DNA of 51,449 nt from Myxococcales bacterium (lineage in GTDB: Bacteria; Myxococcota_A; Polyangia; Polyangiales; JAFGIB01): NCBI GenBank assembly GCA_029880325.1, contig JAOUOP010000056.1, forward strand, positions 1 to 51,449, given 5' to 3'. The position numbers and the translations under genes are program-made. Positions 42,081 to 51,138 of the stretch are shown one piece after another. The number at the start of each line of letters is the position of its first letter. Positions within the stretch are counted from its first letter, which is position 1. Below the pieces are notes generated by a model. The model was not told the DNA's origin. It saw nothing but the letters and a program-made list of their open reading frames with translations, and made no database searches.

Positions 42081-42376
42081 GCTCCAAACGGGGCTCCTCG
42101 CGGCCGCGGCGCAGACCACGCGCGATCACGGGAACCAAGAGTGGCGAGCGTGGACCCCTCCTCCCATGCGTCCTCATTTGAGTACACCGTCAAAGCGCTT
42201 CCAGGCGAGAGCGCGCTTAGCAACCCATCGCACGGCTGACACTTTTACCCCCACCACCTTGAATCACCCGCCCGCTCGGCCGTCTTCGATTGCACTGGCG
42301 GCCGCCATGAGGCGCGATATGCTTGCAGCGCGCTGCCGGCGCATCTTGAAACGATCCTGCAAGTCCCGGGGGATGG
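42081..42376. other. Intergenic region before the second vWA lipoprotein
   Basis: Almost 300 bases without a convincing gene. It presumably carries the promoter of the 42377 gene, but no clear -35/-10 pair was identified. Confidence 0.35.
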
Positions 42377-44281
42377 ATGATCTCGAGCAACACACGCTTC
42401 GCAGTCGGACTGCTGACCTGCGCAACTTTAGCCATCGCCTGCAGTGACGACGACGAAGGCGATGACACGAGCTCCGAGTTTGCGCGGAGTTCGGGCCAGG
42501 ACGCCAGCTTCGGCAACGCCGATGGTGGCCGTGGTCTCAGCGGCGATGGCGGGCAGGCCCTGGGCTGCATCGAGGGCGCCGACATGCCCGACGAGTTCGG
42601 CCGCTTGCCCTGCCCCGTGCCGGACGCGGGGTCCGCAGAAGCAGGAGCCGACGGTGGCTCCGGCCCCGGAGACACCGGCTCGCCGGGCATGGACGGCGGC
42701 TCGGGAACGCAGACCGACGCGGCGACGGCAACGTGCGACAGCGACGACGACGGCGGCTGCACGGGCGACGGCGAGACGCGCTGCGTGCTCGGCGGCCGCT
42801 GCCGGGCCCTGTCGGGCGGGGCCGCGGGCAAACTCGACCTGCTGTTCATGATCGACAACTCCGGGTCCATGCGCGAGGAACACCTGGCCCTGCAGGAGCA
42901 GATCCCCAGCCTCATGCGCATGCTCACCAGCGGCGATCGCGACGGCGATGGCATCGCCGATTTCGTGCCAGCCACCGACGTGCACTTGGGCGTGGTCTCC
43001 TCGGACATGGGTCTGGTGGGCATCCAGGGCATTCCCGGCTGCGAAGGCCTCGGCGACGACGGCATCTTGAATTCGATACCCAGCCCCGCCGTTCCAGGCT
43101 GCCAGCCCAGCTATCCGATGTTTCTGAGCTACACCCCCGACACCACGACCCCGCAGCAAATCGCGGACGACTTCCGCTGCGTGGGTTCGCTCGGCACCGA
43201 GGGTTGCGGCTTTGAGCAACAGCTGGAGTCCGTGCTCAAGGCGGTCACCCCGAGCACCAGCCCGATCCGCTTTCTCGGGGATGCCAACGGTTTCGGTCGA
43301 CTCGGACACGGCGATGGCGTCAACGCGGGCTTCGTCCGCAGCGGCGCAGAAGGATCCTCCGTGGTCGCAATCGTCGTGGTGACCGACGAGGAAGACTGCT
43401 CATCGAGGGATACGCGCCACTTCACTCCCGACCAATATTTGCCTCCCGGCGACCCCCTGACGATGCAGGACCTGAACCTGCGCTGCTTTTACAATCCCAA
43501 CAACCTCTATTCACTCACGCGCTATCTGGAAGGTCTCAAGGCCCTGCGCCCCGAGGATACCGATCTCGTGATCTACGGCGCCATCGTGGGCATCCCGCCC
43601 GACCTGGTCGACGAAAGCGCGCTCGCCGCTGTGGACTTCCGCGACCCCATCGCACGGGACGCCTTCTATGACGGCATCCTGGCCGACCCCCGCATGCAAG
43701 CGGTTCCCGACCCCACGCGCACGCCAGCGCAGGGCGGCAACCTGACGCCATCCTGCATCACCGCAAACGGCCGGGCCTATCCCCCACGGCGCTTCGTGGA
43801 GCTGGCCAAGGGCTTTGGCGAAGCCAGCATCGTGCAGTCGATCTGCCAAGAAGACTTCACCCCCGTGGCCGACGCCATCGTCGGGCGCATCTCCGACAGC
43901 CTCGGCGGTTCATGCCTGGCCTGGTCGCTTCCGCGCAGCGCAGGCGAAGTGCCCTGCGAAGTCGTCTTCGAGCTCGCACCCGCTGGCACGGTGGGTACCA
44001 GCGTCCACAGCTGCAACGATCTGCCCTACCTGGCAACGCCCAGCAATCGGCCCACCACCACGGCTGCCGGCCGCGAGGTCTGCATCGTCGACCAGGTTCC
44101 GGTGGTGGACACCGGTAGCGGGCCGCAGCCGCAGACGGGCCTCGTCGGCTGGTACTACGACGACTTCTCGGCCGAAGCCAGCACCGAATGCAGCCCCACC
44201 GTGGGCCCGCGGCGCATCGCCTTCTGCGGCGGCGCAGCGATCGTCGACGGTGCCAACGCCTATCTGGACTGCGCGCCGTGA
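42377..44281 (+). CDS. Large von Willebrand A-type lipoprotein
   Basis: 634 residues. The signal peptide NTRFAVGLLTCATLAIAC ends with LAIAC (lipobox). A linker rich in Asp/Gly/Ser/Ala runs to about residue 125, then DGGCTGDGETRCVLGGRC, then the vWA core from about 153: LDLLFMIDNSGSMREEHLAL (MIDAS), HLGVVSSDMGLVGIQGIPGC, VVAIVVVTDEEDC. An Asp-rich DGDGIADF between is a likely Ca2+ site. The C-terminal part carries more cysteines and repeats of FxxCGG type (RRIAFCGGAAIVDG). It is a common Myxococcota vWA lipoprotein family; the ligand is unknown. The ATG at 42377 follows a purine-rich GGGGGATGG. It is a paralogue in type, not closely in sequence, of 40186-41367. Confidence 0.87.
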   Translation: MISSNTRFAVGLLTCATLAIACSDDDEGDDTSSEFARSSGQDASFGNADGGRGLSGDGGQALGCIEGADMPDEFGRLPCPVPDAGSAEAGADGGSGPGDTGSPGMDGGSGTQTDAATATCDSDDDGGCTGDGETRCVLGGRCRALSGGAAGKLDLLFMIDNSGSMREEHLALQEQIPSLMRMLTSGDRDGDGIADFVPATDVHLGVVSSDMGLVGIQGIPGCEGLGDDGILNSIPSPAVPGCQPSYPMFLSYTPDTTTPQQIADDFRCVGSLGTEGCGFEQQLESVLKAVTPSTSPIRFLGDANGFGRLGHGDGVNAGFVRSGAEGSSVVAIVVVTDEEDCSSRDTRHFTPDQYLPPGDPLTMQDLNLRCFYNPNNLYSLTRYLEGLKALRPEDTDLVIYGAIVGIPPDLVDESALAAVDFRDPIARDAFYDGILADPRMQAVPDPTRTPAQGGNLTPSCITANGRAYPPRRFVELAKGFGEASIVQSICQEDFTPVADAIVGRISDSLGGSCLAWSLPRSAGEVPCEVVFELAPAGTVGTSVHSCNDLPYLATPSNRPTTTAAGREVCIVDQVPVVDTGSGPQPQTGLVGWYYDDFSAEASTECSPTVGPRRIAFCGGAAIVDGANAYLDCAP

Positions 44282-44419
44282 GGCAGGCCTTCAATCGCAG
44301 AGCCTGTCCAGGCACGTCAACAGCCCGTCGCGGCCGACATGGCGCCCGGCCGCAACCGATCACCGACCGGTAGCACGGCCGACGCAGCGATACCAGAGCA
44401 GGGACGGCCGCCAACGGCA

Positions 44420-45760
44420 TCAGAAACCGGCAGCCCGCACGTCCGCGCAGCTGAAGCTACCCGTGGTGTCGCCGAGGCGTACGATCGAACTCAGGGGCCC
44501 GGGGCTCGGGGTCTGGTCCAGTGGACCGCCTCCCTGGGTCGCGGGCACGGTCACCGATGGGGGCGGGGCCTCATCCTTCCGGAGGACCTGGAAGTCCATC
44601 ATCTGCTCATCGACGAACTGCGCGCCGGCCGCAGAGCAGGGGCTGCCATCGGTCAAGCTGCAATCCCAGGCGCGCATATCGACCCAGCTCGCTTCGCACT
44701 CGCCACTACCGCTTTGGCAGTCGGCGCCGATGCTCGCGCGGGCGCCGGCGCGCAGGCGTAGACCGATGTACAACTCTTCGGCCTTTACCCCGTTGTCGTC
44801 CAGCGCGTTGAGCGCATCGAGCGGATAGCCGCGGAAGACGAACGGTAACTGCCATCCGCCGCACTTGACGGCCCCATACTCCTGACTAATATTCATCATA
44901 GTCGCCGTGATACCGGGCTTTCCATCGTTGTCGTGGTCGGGAAAGCAGGATGCGCCGCTCCCCGCCGGACAGCTGAGCAGGCCGGTCTGTACGGCCGTAG
45001 GCCAAGCGCCTTCGGAGTCGTTCAGCTGGATTCCGAGCAGCTGCGCCATGGCATCGATCACGAATTCATCAGCCACCTCCAGGCCTCGCGTGCCCGACGT
45101 CACGAAGCTTGGCATCGAGGGTGTATCCCATAGCGCGTCGGCAAAGCCCATCTTGAAGGCATCGCAGTTGGCGTCGGACTTCGTCACCGGCAGCTCCACG
45201 CCGCAGATGCTGAGCGTGATGGGACCGATGCCCGCACCGCACTGGACTTCATCCACCTGCGCCATCGCGTAGGTGACCAGGCTGTCGCGCCCGGGGTCGA
45301 TCAGCGGTGGATCGACGTCGTCCTGCCACCACACGTCGAGCTCTAGCCGTACAGCGAACACGCCCTTGGCCACATCCGCGCAGGCCCCCGAGGGCGTGTC
45401 GCTGCCTCCGCCGCTACAGCTCGCGTTGCAGCTGCCGCAGTCGCTGGCATCGCCGTCGTCGCAGGCTTCGGTCTGTTCGCACACCTGCCCATCGCCGCAT
45501 ACGCTCCCGGTGCCCGCCGCGCTGCAGTCGGCGTTGCAGCTGCCGCAGGCGTCGGTGAAGCCATCGTCACAGACCTCCAGCTCCTCGCAGCGCTCGCCAT
45601 CACCGCACACGCTCCCTGCACCCGCCGCGCTGCAGTCGGCGTTGCAGCTGCCGCAGGCGTCGGTGAAGCCATCGTCGCAAAACTCCAGCTCTTCGCAGCG
45701 CTCGCCGTCTCCGCACACGCTGCCCGTGCCCGCCGCGCTGCAGTCGGCCCCGGCGGGGCC
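44420..45760 (-). pseudogene. Cysteine-repeat secreted protein lacking its 5' end
   Basis: The frame is open from just after the TGA at 45761 to 44420. It begins directly inside a repeat (GPAGADCSAAGTGSVCGDGE) with no signal peptide or proper start; the GTG at 45718 is internal to a repeat. Three units of 36 residues follow (CGDGERCEELEFCDDGFTDA type, similar to the Myxococcus cysteine-rich repeats), then a unique domain of about 300 residues (VFAVRLELDVWWQDDVDPPL, VIDAMAQLLGIQLND, GGWQLPFVFRGYPLDALNAL). Its frame is in phase with the preceding broken lipoprotein, so the two may once have been separate genes joined by a deletion. If translated from an internal start it would lack export signals. 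Confidence 0.68.
45395..45718. repeat. Three tandem 108-bp repeats coding for cysteine units
   Basis: 45611-45718 and 45503-45610 are nearly identical. 45395-45502 is a diverged third copy. Each codes (minus strand) for VCGDGxxCExxExCDDGxxxxCGSCNAxC and a Ser/Ala/Gly spacer. High DNA identity between the first two implies recent duplication or gene conversion, which fits the loss of the 5' end nearby. Confidence 0.75.
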
Positions 45761-46522
45761 TCAGGGCTGCAGCGTGACCTCGAAGGGACCGATGCAGCGG
45801 TAGCCCGCCAGCGGCTCCATCAGATCCCACTCGCCGCGGATGGCCTCGGGCATGTCGGCCATGTGCTCGCCCATCAACGTGCCGTTGAACATGCCGACCG
45901 GTAGCGTCACCGTCCACAGGGCGTCGGGGTCGAAGGGATCGGTCGAGCCCGCCGAACCGTAGACGCCGGCCGGGGCCGAGGCGCGGAATTCGCCGGTGGT
46001 GCAGTCGAGGCCGCCTTCGAGCATGGCTTCGAAGCCCCAGCCGACCGCCAGGCCGAAGAGGGTTCAAGAGCCCTCGGCGATCACCAGGTCGGGGCAGAAC
46101 TCGGCGTCGCAGTCGCCTTCGGAGACGCTTTCGTTGATCTCCAGCGCAAATGAGACGTCACCCATGAGCGGGCTCTTGGCGCCCAGAACCTCCAGCTCGC
46201 AGTCGTAGGTGCCGAGGTAGAGGCCGCCGGTGCAATCGACACGCGACTCGCTGGGAGCAGGCGCGCCCGCTCCCGCAGTGACGATGGCGGGAGCCTCGGC
46301 GGTGGTGTTGCCGAAGTCGGTGCCGTCTTCACTGGCAGTCGTCGCCCGGTCGGTCATCGACGCGGACTCGGCGCCCAATTGCGAGGTTTCGCTCGCGTCC
46401 CGTGCGGGTCGAGTGCCCGCGGCTGCCGTGTCCGCCGCGCAACCCAGAGCCATCCAGAGCAGTAGCGATGTAAATGAACTTGCACAACGCAGAGTCGTGC
46501 GCCCGCGGTAACCACAATCCAT
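45761..46522 (-). pseudogene. Lipoprotein gene interrupted by an in-frame TGA
   Basis: One frame runs from ATG 46522 (signal peptide ending WMALGC, then a Ser/Thr/Ala linker) through CTGGLYLGTYDCELEVLG. It reaches ..PDLVIAEGS, a TGA at 46064-46066, and then, without change of frame, TLFGLAVGWGFEAMLEGGLD and GGLDCTTGEFRASAPAGVYG, to the stop at 45761. Coding quality is the same on both sides of the TGA. A single G-to-T change in GGA (Gly) would explain it. The complete product would be about 253 residues, a known myxobacterial lipoprotein shape (a beta-domain ending CIGPFEVTLQP). It is either a recent nonsense mutation or a sequencing error. Confidence 0.65.
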
Positions 46523-46588
46523 CACACGGCGAATGTGGCACAAAAGACCCGCATCGCAAATGGCGCCGCGTTCGCAGAAATTGCGGCG

Positions 46589-47671
46589 CTATCCGCGCAG
46601 AAGCCGCGTGCCGCCGGCGGGGCCCTTGCCCACGCCCTGGTGCAGCACGATCTGCCGGCCCGCAGCGCGACCGCTCTCGTGGGCAGCGCTGCCGATGCTG
46701 CTGCCGTAGGACACCGATCGCACGTGGGGATGGCGACGCTTCATGTAGGCCTTCAGACGCGGGTCGCCGACCCATACCAGGCCCTCACCCACGTGCCGCT
46801 TCTGCTGGGCGTTGAGCTTGTCGAGAAAGCCGCTCATCACGCCCGCCAGATAGGCCTGGCGATCGCGGTTTTTTCGAATGCCCAGGGCGCGCTTGTGCTC
46901 GAGCCACAGCCGATCGGCGGTGCGCATCAAGAACGAATGCACGTAGGAGGCCAACTCCAGGTTTGCGGGCGTGCCGCAGACCTCGATCACGCTGCCACGC
47001 TTGCCCTCGTGAACCCGCCAGACCGGCATCCAGATCACGTCGACGAAGAAGTGCTTGAGCAGGATGCGCGCCAGGATGCGCTGGCTCTCGCGCACGCGCC
47101 CGGTGGGCTCGCCCAGGCGCAGGTAGCCGTAGCCGCGCGCCTCGACTTCACCGACCTCTTTGAGGTTGTGCTTGAGCATCAGGCGCTGGGCCGCGTTCAT
47201 GGCGGCCTGGGCCTCGTTTTCGTTGGGGCTCTGGGCCAGCGACAGCAGCTTGCGCACGCGGTCGAGCACCGCCGGCTTGCGCTCGGCGTCGTCGGGCACG
47301 GTGGGCAGGCCCTGGCTGCGCGCGTCGATGCCCAGGGCCTCGCAGATGCGCAGGAAGCTCGGGCCGTGGGGCGCCTCGTCGACGATGCCCATCACCTCGA
47401 AGACGAATTGGTGCACCATCTCGTGCTTGAGCACCTCGCTGACCACATCCCAGGGCTGCTCGGTCAGAAGCGCGAGCGAAACCTCGATGCGCCCGTCGAC
47501 CGTGCAGTAACGCGCCAGCACGCCCTCGTCGCGCGTCAGCGAAAAGATCGGCGTGCGCAGCCTATCTTTGAAGCAGTCGTAGTTGAGGCCCTCGTGCTCG
47601 CGCACCAGCGCCTGAAACGCCATCCGCAGCAGCTCGTGCTGTACTTCGACGGGTTGCTCTTCAAAGCCCAT
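46589..47671 (-). CDS. SprT-like zinc metallopeptidase fused to DUF2786
   Basis: 360 residues. The N-terminal part has a SprT-like zinc site: SEVLKHEMVHQFVFEVMG (HExxH-type, here HEMVH) with a third ligand region EAPHGPSFLRICEAL. From about 130 there is a DUF2786 segment (RVRKLLSLAQSPNENEAQAA, AAQRLMLKHNLKEVGEVE), and then a basic region (YVHSFLMRTADRLWLEHKRA). SprT proteins act on DNA-protein crosslinks or chromatin in other organisms; the combination with DUF2786 recurs in bacteria but its role is not established. It lies 26 nt after guaB on the same strand and is probably co-transcribed. Confidence 0.82.
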   Translation of the reverse strand: MGFEEQPVEVQHELLRMAFQALVREHEGLNYDCFKDRLRTPIFSLTRDEGVLARYCTVDGRIEVSLALLTEQPWDVVSEVLKHEMVHQFVFEVMGIVDEAPHGPSFLRICEALGIDARSQGLPTVPDDAERKPAVLDRVRKLLSLAQSPNENEAQAAMNAAQRLMLKHNLKEVGEVEARGYGYLRLGEPTGRVRESQRILARILLKHFFVDVIWMPVWRVHEGKRGSVIEVCGTPANLELASYVHSFLMRTADRLWLEHKRALGIRKNRDRQAYLAGVMSGFLDKLNAQQKRHVGEGLVWVGDPRLKAYMKRRHPHVRSVSYGSSIGSAAHESGRAAGRQIVLHQGVGKGPAGGTRLLRG

Positions 47672-47697
47672 TCTAACGTCCCGATGCCCCGCCCAAC

Positions 47698-49215
47698 TCA
47701 GGGTTCAGACGTCGTCGGAGCGGACTCCTTGAGGATCACGTCATGGGCCTGACCCTCGTGGATGGAAACCGACGAGGCCACCGTGATGCGCGCACCGGCC
47801 TGCAGCTCCGGGATCGACATGGCGCCGCAGTTGCACATGGTGGAGCGCAACTTGGCCAGGGTGGTCTCGAGGTTATCCTTGAGACGGCCGGCGTAGGGCA
47901 CGTAGCTGTCGACGCCTTCCTCGAACTCCAGCTCGAGCTTGCCGCCACCGCCGTGATCGTAGCGCTGCCAGTTGCGGGCGCGGTTGCTGCCCTCGCCCCA
48001 ATATTCCTTGACGAAGCGATTGTTGACCCGCAGCACGCGCCCGGGTGCTTCGTCGAAGCGCGCGAAGTAGCGCCCCATCATCACGAAGTCGGCGCCCATC
48101 GCGAGCGCCAGGGTGATGTGGTAGTCCTGGGTGATGCCGCCGTCGGAGCAGATCGGCACGTAGATGCCCGTCTGCTCCAGGTACTCGTCGCGCGCCTTGG
48201 CCACCTCGATCACCGCCGAGGCCTGACCGCGCCCGATGCCCTTTTGCTCGCGCGTGATGCAGATCGAGCCGCCGCCGATGCCGACCTTGATGAAGTCGGC
48301 GCCGGCTTCCACCAGATAGCGAAAGCCCTCGCGGTCGACCACGTTGCCGGCGCCGACCCGCACCTGCTCGCCGTAGCGCTCGCGGATGAACGCAATCGTA
48401 TCGGCCTGCCACTCGGAGTAACCGTCGGAGGAGTCGATGCACAGCACATCGGCCCCTGCCTCCACCAACGCCGGCACCCGCTGGTGATAATCGCGGGAGT
48501 TGATGCCCGCGCCCACGATGAGGCGCTTTTCGGCGTCCACGTTCTCCAGCGGATGGGCCTGGTGGGCGTCGTGGTCCTTGCGGAAGACCAGGTGCGAAAG
48601 ACAGCCGCGCTCGTCGAGCACCGGCAGGCAGTTGAGCCTGTGCTCCCAGATCAGATCGTTGGCCTGCTCCAGGTCGATGCCGGCCTGACCGCAGCGGGTA
48701 GACTCGGCCGACGTCATCAGATCCACCACCCTGGTGTCCAACGCCTGCTTGCCCACGCGATAGTCGCGGCTGGTGATGATGCCGAGGAAGGTCCCGGTGG
48801 GCGAGCCGCCCTCGGTGATCGCGATGGTGGAGTGCCCGGTGCGCTCGGTCAGCGCCAGCACGTCGGCCAGGGTCGCGCTCGGCGGCAGGTTCGAGTCGCT
48901 GACCACGAAGCCGGCCTTGTAGCGCTTGACCTTGCCCACCATCTCGGCCTCGGACTCGATGCTCTGGGATGCGTAGATGAAGGCGATGCCGCCCGAGCGC
49001 GCCAGCGCGATCGCCAACTCCGAGTCGGAGACCGACTGCATCAGCGCCGAGGCGATCGGCACGTTGACGCGCAGCGCCGGCGGCTGCTCACGCTGGTGCT
49101 TGACCAGGGGCGCGCCCAGGTCGACCTGCGCCGGAAGGCAGCGCTTGGTCGTCAGGTTTGGAATCAGCAGGAACTCCCCGAAGGTCCTGCTCGGCTCCTC
49201 GTAGATGTATGCCAT
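47698..49215 (-). CDS. guaB: IMP dehydrogenase of the Tritrichomonas foetus type
   Basis: 505 residues. Oxidises IMP to XMP with NAD, the committed step of GTP synthesis. The catalytic cysteine is in KVGIGGGSICITREQKGIGR; CBS domains occupy about 95-215; the mobile flap carries RARNWQRYD with the Arg-Tyr pair used for hydrolysis. The N-terminus (YIYEEPSRTFGEFLLIPNLT), SQSIESEAEMV, GRYFARFDEAPGR and EEGVDSYVPYAGRLKDNLET match the protozoan T. foetus enzyme as I recall it better than ordinary bacterial GuaB. This fits the view that the parasite gained its gene from bacteria. Start ATG 49215. A TTGACA at 49244-49249 (minus strand), 17 bases before TATCCC, is a weak promoter candidate inside the kinase's end. 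Confidence 0.92.
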   Translation of the reverse strand: MAYIYEEPSRTFGEFLLIPNLTTKRCLPAQVDLGAPLVKHQREQPPALRVNVPIASALMQSVSDSELAIALARSGGIAFIYASQSIESEAEMVGKVKRYKAGFVVSDSNLPPSATLADVLALTERTGHSTIAITEGGSPTGTFLGIITSRDYRVGKQALDTRVVDLMTSAESTRCGQAGIDLEQANDLIWEHRLNCLPVLDERGCLSHLVFRKDHDAHQAHPLENVDAEKRLIVGAGINSRDYHQRVPALVEAGADVLCIDSSDGYSEWQADTIAFIRERYGEQVRVGAGNVVDREGFRYLVEAGADFIKVGIGGGSICITREQKGIGRGQASAVIEVAKARDEYLEQTGIYVPICSDGGITQDYHITLALAMGADFVMMGRYFARFDEAPGRVLRVNNRFVKEYWGEGSNRARNWQRYDHGGGGKLELEFEEGVDSYVPYAGRLKDNLETTLAKLRSTMCNCGAMSIPELQAGARITVASSVSIHEGQAHDVILKESAPTTSEP

Positions 49216-49245
49216 GGGCTGGGATAATTCAGCTCATGGCCGCTG

Positions 49246-51138
49246 TCAATGGGCGCTTTCCGCCGATTTCTCGGCGGCGAGCGGCATCGAATCACCCTCG
49301 AGACCCGAGTCCCTGTTGCGGTCCCCGCCGTGGCGCTGCAAGGCCGCCGTCAGCTCCGCCAGCGTGTAGGGCTTGGCGATCACCTCGGCCAGCGGCGAGC
49401 CCGGCCCGGTGTCCAGCGCGTCGCGGTCGGCGAAGCCGCTGGTGAGGATCACGGGCAGATCGGGACGCAGCAAAACCAGCTGCCGCGCCAGCTCCACGCC
49501 ACTCATCTCCGGCATCGTCAGGTCCGTGATCACGCAGTCGAAGGCCTCGGGCTGTTGCTCGAAGCGTTTTTTGGCCGCCCGCGCGCTGGTGGTGGTCTCC
49601 ACCTCGTAGCCCTCCAGCTGCAACAACTCGCCGCAGACCGTCAGCACCGCCTCCTCGTCGTCCACCACCAGCACGCGCCGCCCCGGCGACGCGGCGCCCG
49701 CGGGCGGCTCGGAGGTGGTCACGGTGGAGTTTTTCTGTGCTGCGCTGCCCTGGGCGGCCGGCAGATAAATCTCGAAGCGCGCCCCGGAGCCCTCCTCCGA
49801 GGCCAGCCGCGCCAGCCCACCGTGGGCGCCCGCGATGCGCTGCACCACGCTGAGCCCGAGCCCCGACCCACCCGCACCCTTGGTGGTGAAGAAGGGCTCG
49901 AAGATGTGCTCGGCGCGCTCGGCATCGATGCCGGGTCCGGTGTCGCTGACCGCCAGCCGCACCCAGGTGTCCACCGTCGAACGCGCGACCGATCCCGCAC
50001 CCTGCAGTGGCGGCACCCGCCCATCGAGCCGCACGCCGAGGCGCCCGCCCGCTTCACCCATGGCCTGCACCGCGTTGGTGCAGAGGTTCATCACCACCTG
50101 TTGCAGCTCGGTGGTGTCGCCGTCGACCAGGCAGGGCTCGGTGCCCAGCTCGCGTTGCACCTCGATGTTCGCGGGCCACGATACGCTCAGCAGCTCCAGC
50201 GTGTCGGCGATGAGTTCGCGCAGATCGATGCGCTCGACACGCTCCTGATCCTTGCGCGACACCAGCAATAGCCGCTGCACCAGACGCTTGGCGCGCTCGG
50301 CGCCATCGATCATGCGCTGCACCGACCGGCCCGCGGGGTGATCGGCCGGCAACGCCCGCTGGGCCAGCTCACCGCTGGCGACGATGGGCGTCAGGATGTT
50401 GTTGAAGTCGTGGGCCAGGCCCCCGGCCAGCGTGCCCAGGGTTTCCATTTTCTGGGCGTGAAAGAGCTGCTTTTCGAGCGAGTGCCTCTCCTGCTCGGCC
50501 AAGCGCTCGGTGGTCATGTCGCGCAGGGAGACCATCACGCGCGTGTCTTCGTCGGGGCGCGGCACAGCCATGCCGCGCATCTCGACGAAGCGCTGGCTGC
50601 CGTCGGCGTGAACCATCTGGCAGTCAACCCCGTGGGTCACGCCGGGGTTCGCCAGGGTGGCGCTGTAGCGACGTCCCACCGCGGCCTTGTCGGCCGGCCG
50701 CACCAACGTCAGCGCAATGCGGCCCCGCAGCTGCTCCTGGTCGAAGCCCAGCAGCCGCTCGGTGGGCGGATTGGCGTAGAGGATGTGACCGTCTCCATCG
50801 AGGATCATCACCGCATCGATGGCGCTCTCCACCAGGGAACGAAAGTGGGCCTCGCTGCTGCGCAGCCGCTCGGCATCCTGCGACAGCCGGCGCAGCAGCC
50901 CATCGAGCGAGTAGACCGCCAAAAGCGCCATGGCGCTGACCACCAGGCCGGGCAACTCCGGCGCCACCGCCGCATGGGCGTGCGCGCTGCCCAGGGTCAA
51001 AAGCTGGCGCATGGCCATCAACGCCAACATCGCCGACAGAAAGCCCATGCGCCGGTCCCCGGTTCGCCGGAGCAGCAAGAGCGACCAGACGAGGGCCGCG
51101 AGCCGCAGGACGATGGAGCTGAGCAGTACGAAATTCAC
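49246..51138 (-). CDS. Hybrid sensor histidine kinase with PAS and receiver domains
   Basis: 630 residues from GTG 51138 (GGGGAG just upstream). N-terminal hydrophobic segments (NFVLLSSIVLRLAALVWSL and further helices to about 105) anchor it. A PAS domain follows at about 115-235 (AVMILDGDGHILYANPPTER). Then comes the dimerisation/phosphoacceptor box GGLAHDFNNILTPIVASGEL with its His, and the ATPase: N box NLCTNAVQAMGEAGG, DTGPGIDAERA, GSGLGLSVVQRIAGA. A C-terminal receiver has RRVLVVDDEEAV, the phospho-Asp in CVITDLTMPEMSG, and AKPYTLAELTA. A longer start at 51282 is possible but adds an Arg-rich tail. The signal is unknown and the cognate output regulator is not in this window. It lies upstream of guaB by 30 nt. 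Confidence 0.9.
   Translation of the reverse strand: MNFVLLSSIVLRLAALVWSLLLLRRTGDRRMGFLSAMLALMAMRQLLTLGSAHAHAAVAPELPGLVVSAMALLAVYSLDGLLRRLSQDAERLRSSEAHFRSLVESAIDAVMILDGDGHILYANPPTERLLGFDQEQLRGRIALTLVRPADKAAVGRRYSATLANPGVTHGVDCQMVHADGSQRFVEMRGMAVPRPDEDTRVMVSLRDMTTERLAEQERHSLEKQLFHAQKMETLGTLAGGLAHDFNNILTPIVASGELAQRALPADHPAGRSVQRMIDGAERAKRLVQRLLLVSRKDQERVERIDLRELIADTLELLSVSWPANIEVQRELGTEPCLVDGDTTELQQVVMNLCTNAVQAMGEAGGRLGVRLDGRVPPLQGAGSVARSTVDTWVRLAVSDTGPGIDAERAEHIFEPFFTTKGAGGSGLGLSVVQRIAGAHGGLARLASEEGSGARFEIYLPAAQGSAAQKNSTVTTSEPPAGAASPGRRVLVVDDEEAVLTVCGELLQLEGYEVETTTSARAAKKRFEQQPEAFDCVITDLTMPEMSGVELARQLVLLRPDLPVILTSGFADRDALDTGPGSPLAEVIAKPYTLAELTAALQRHGGDRNRDSGLEGDSMPLAAEKSAESAH

Noticed and set aside
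45395..45718. Regular direct repeats as a possible CRISPR array
   Set aside because: Units are 108 bp, contiguous without unique spacers, and encode cysteine motifs in frame. No cas genes.
46064..46066. Selenocysteine at the in-frame TGA
   Set aside because: The expected residue is Gly (GGA) in a Gly-Ser-x-Thr context, no SECIS-like hairpin was recognised, and no redox motif surrounds it.
47743..49227. 494-codon plus-strand frame opposite guaB
   Set aside because: Exact antisense of a strongly conserved enzyme; no motif of its own.
49221..49249. TTGACA-17-TATCCC promoter for guaB
   Set aside because: The -10 matches only three bases and leaves almost no leader before the ATG. Mentioned only as a weak candidate.
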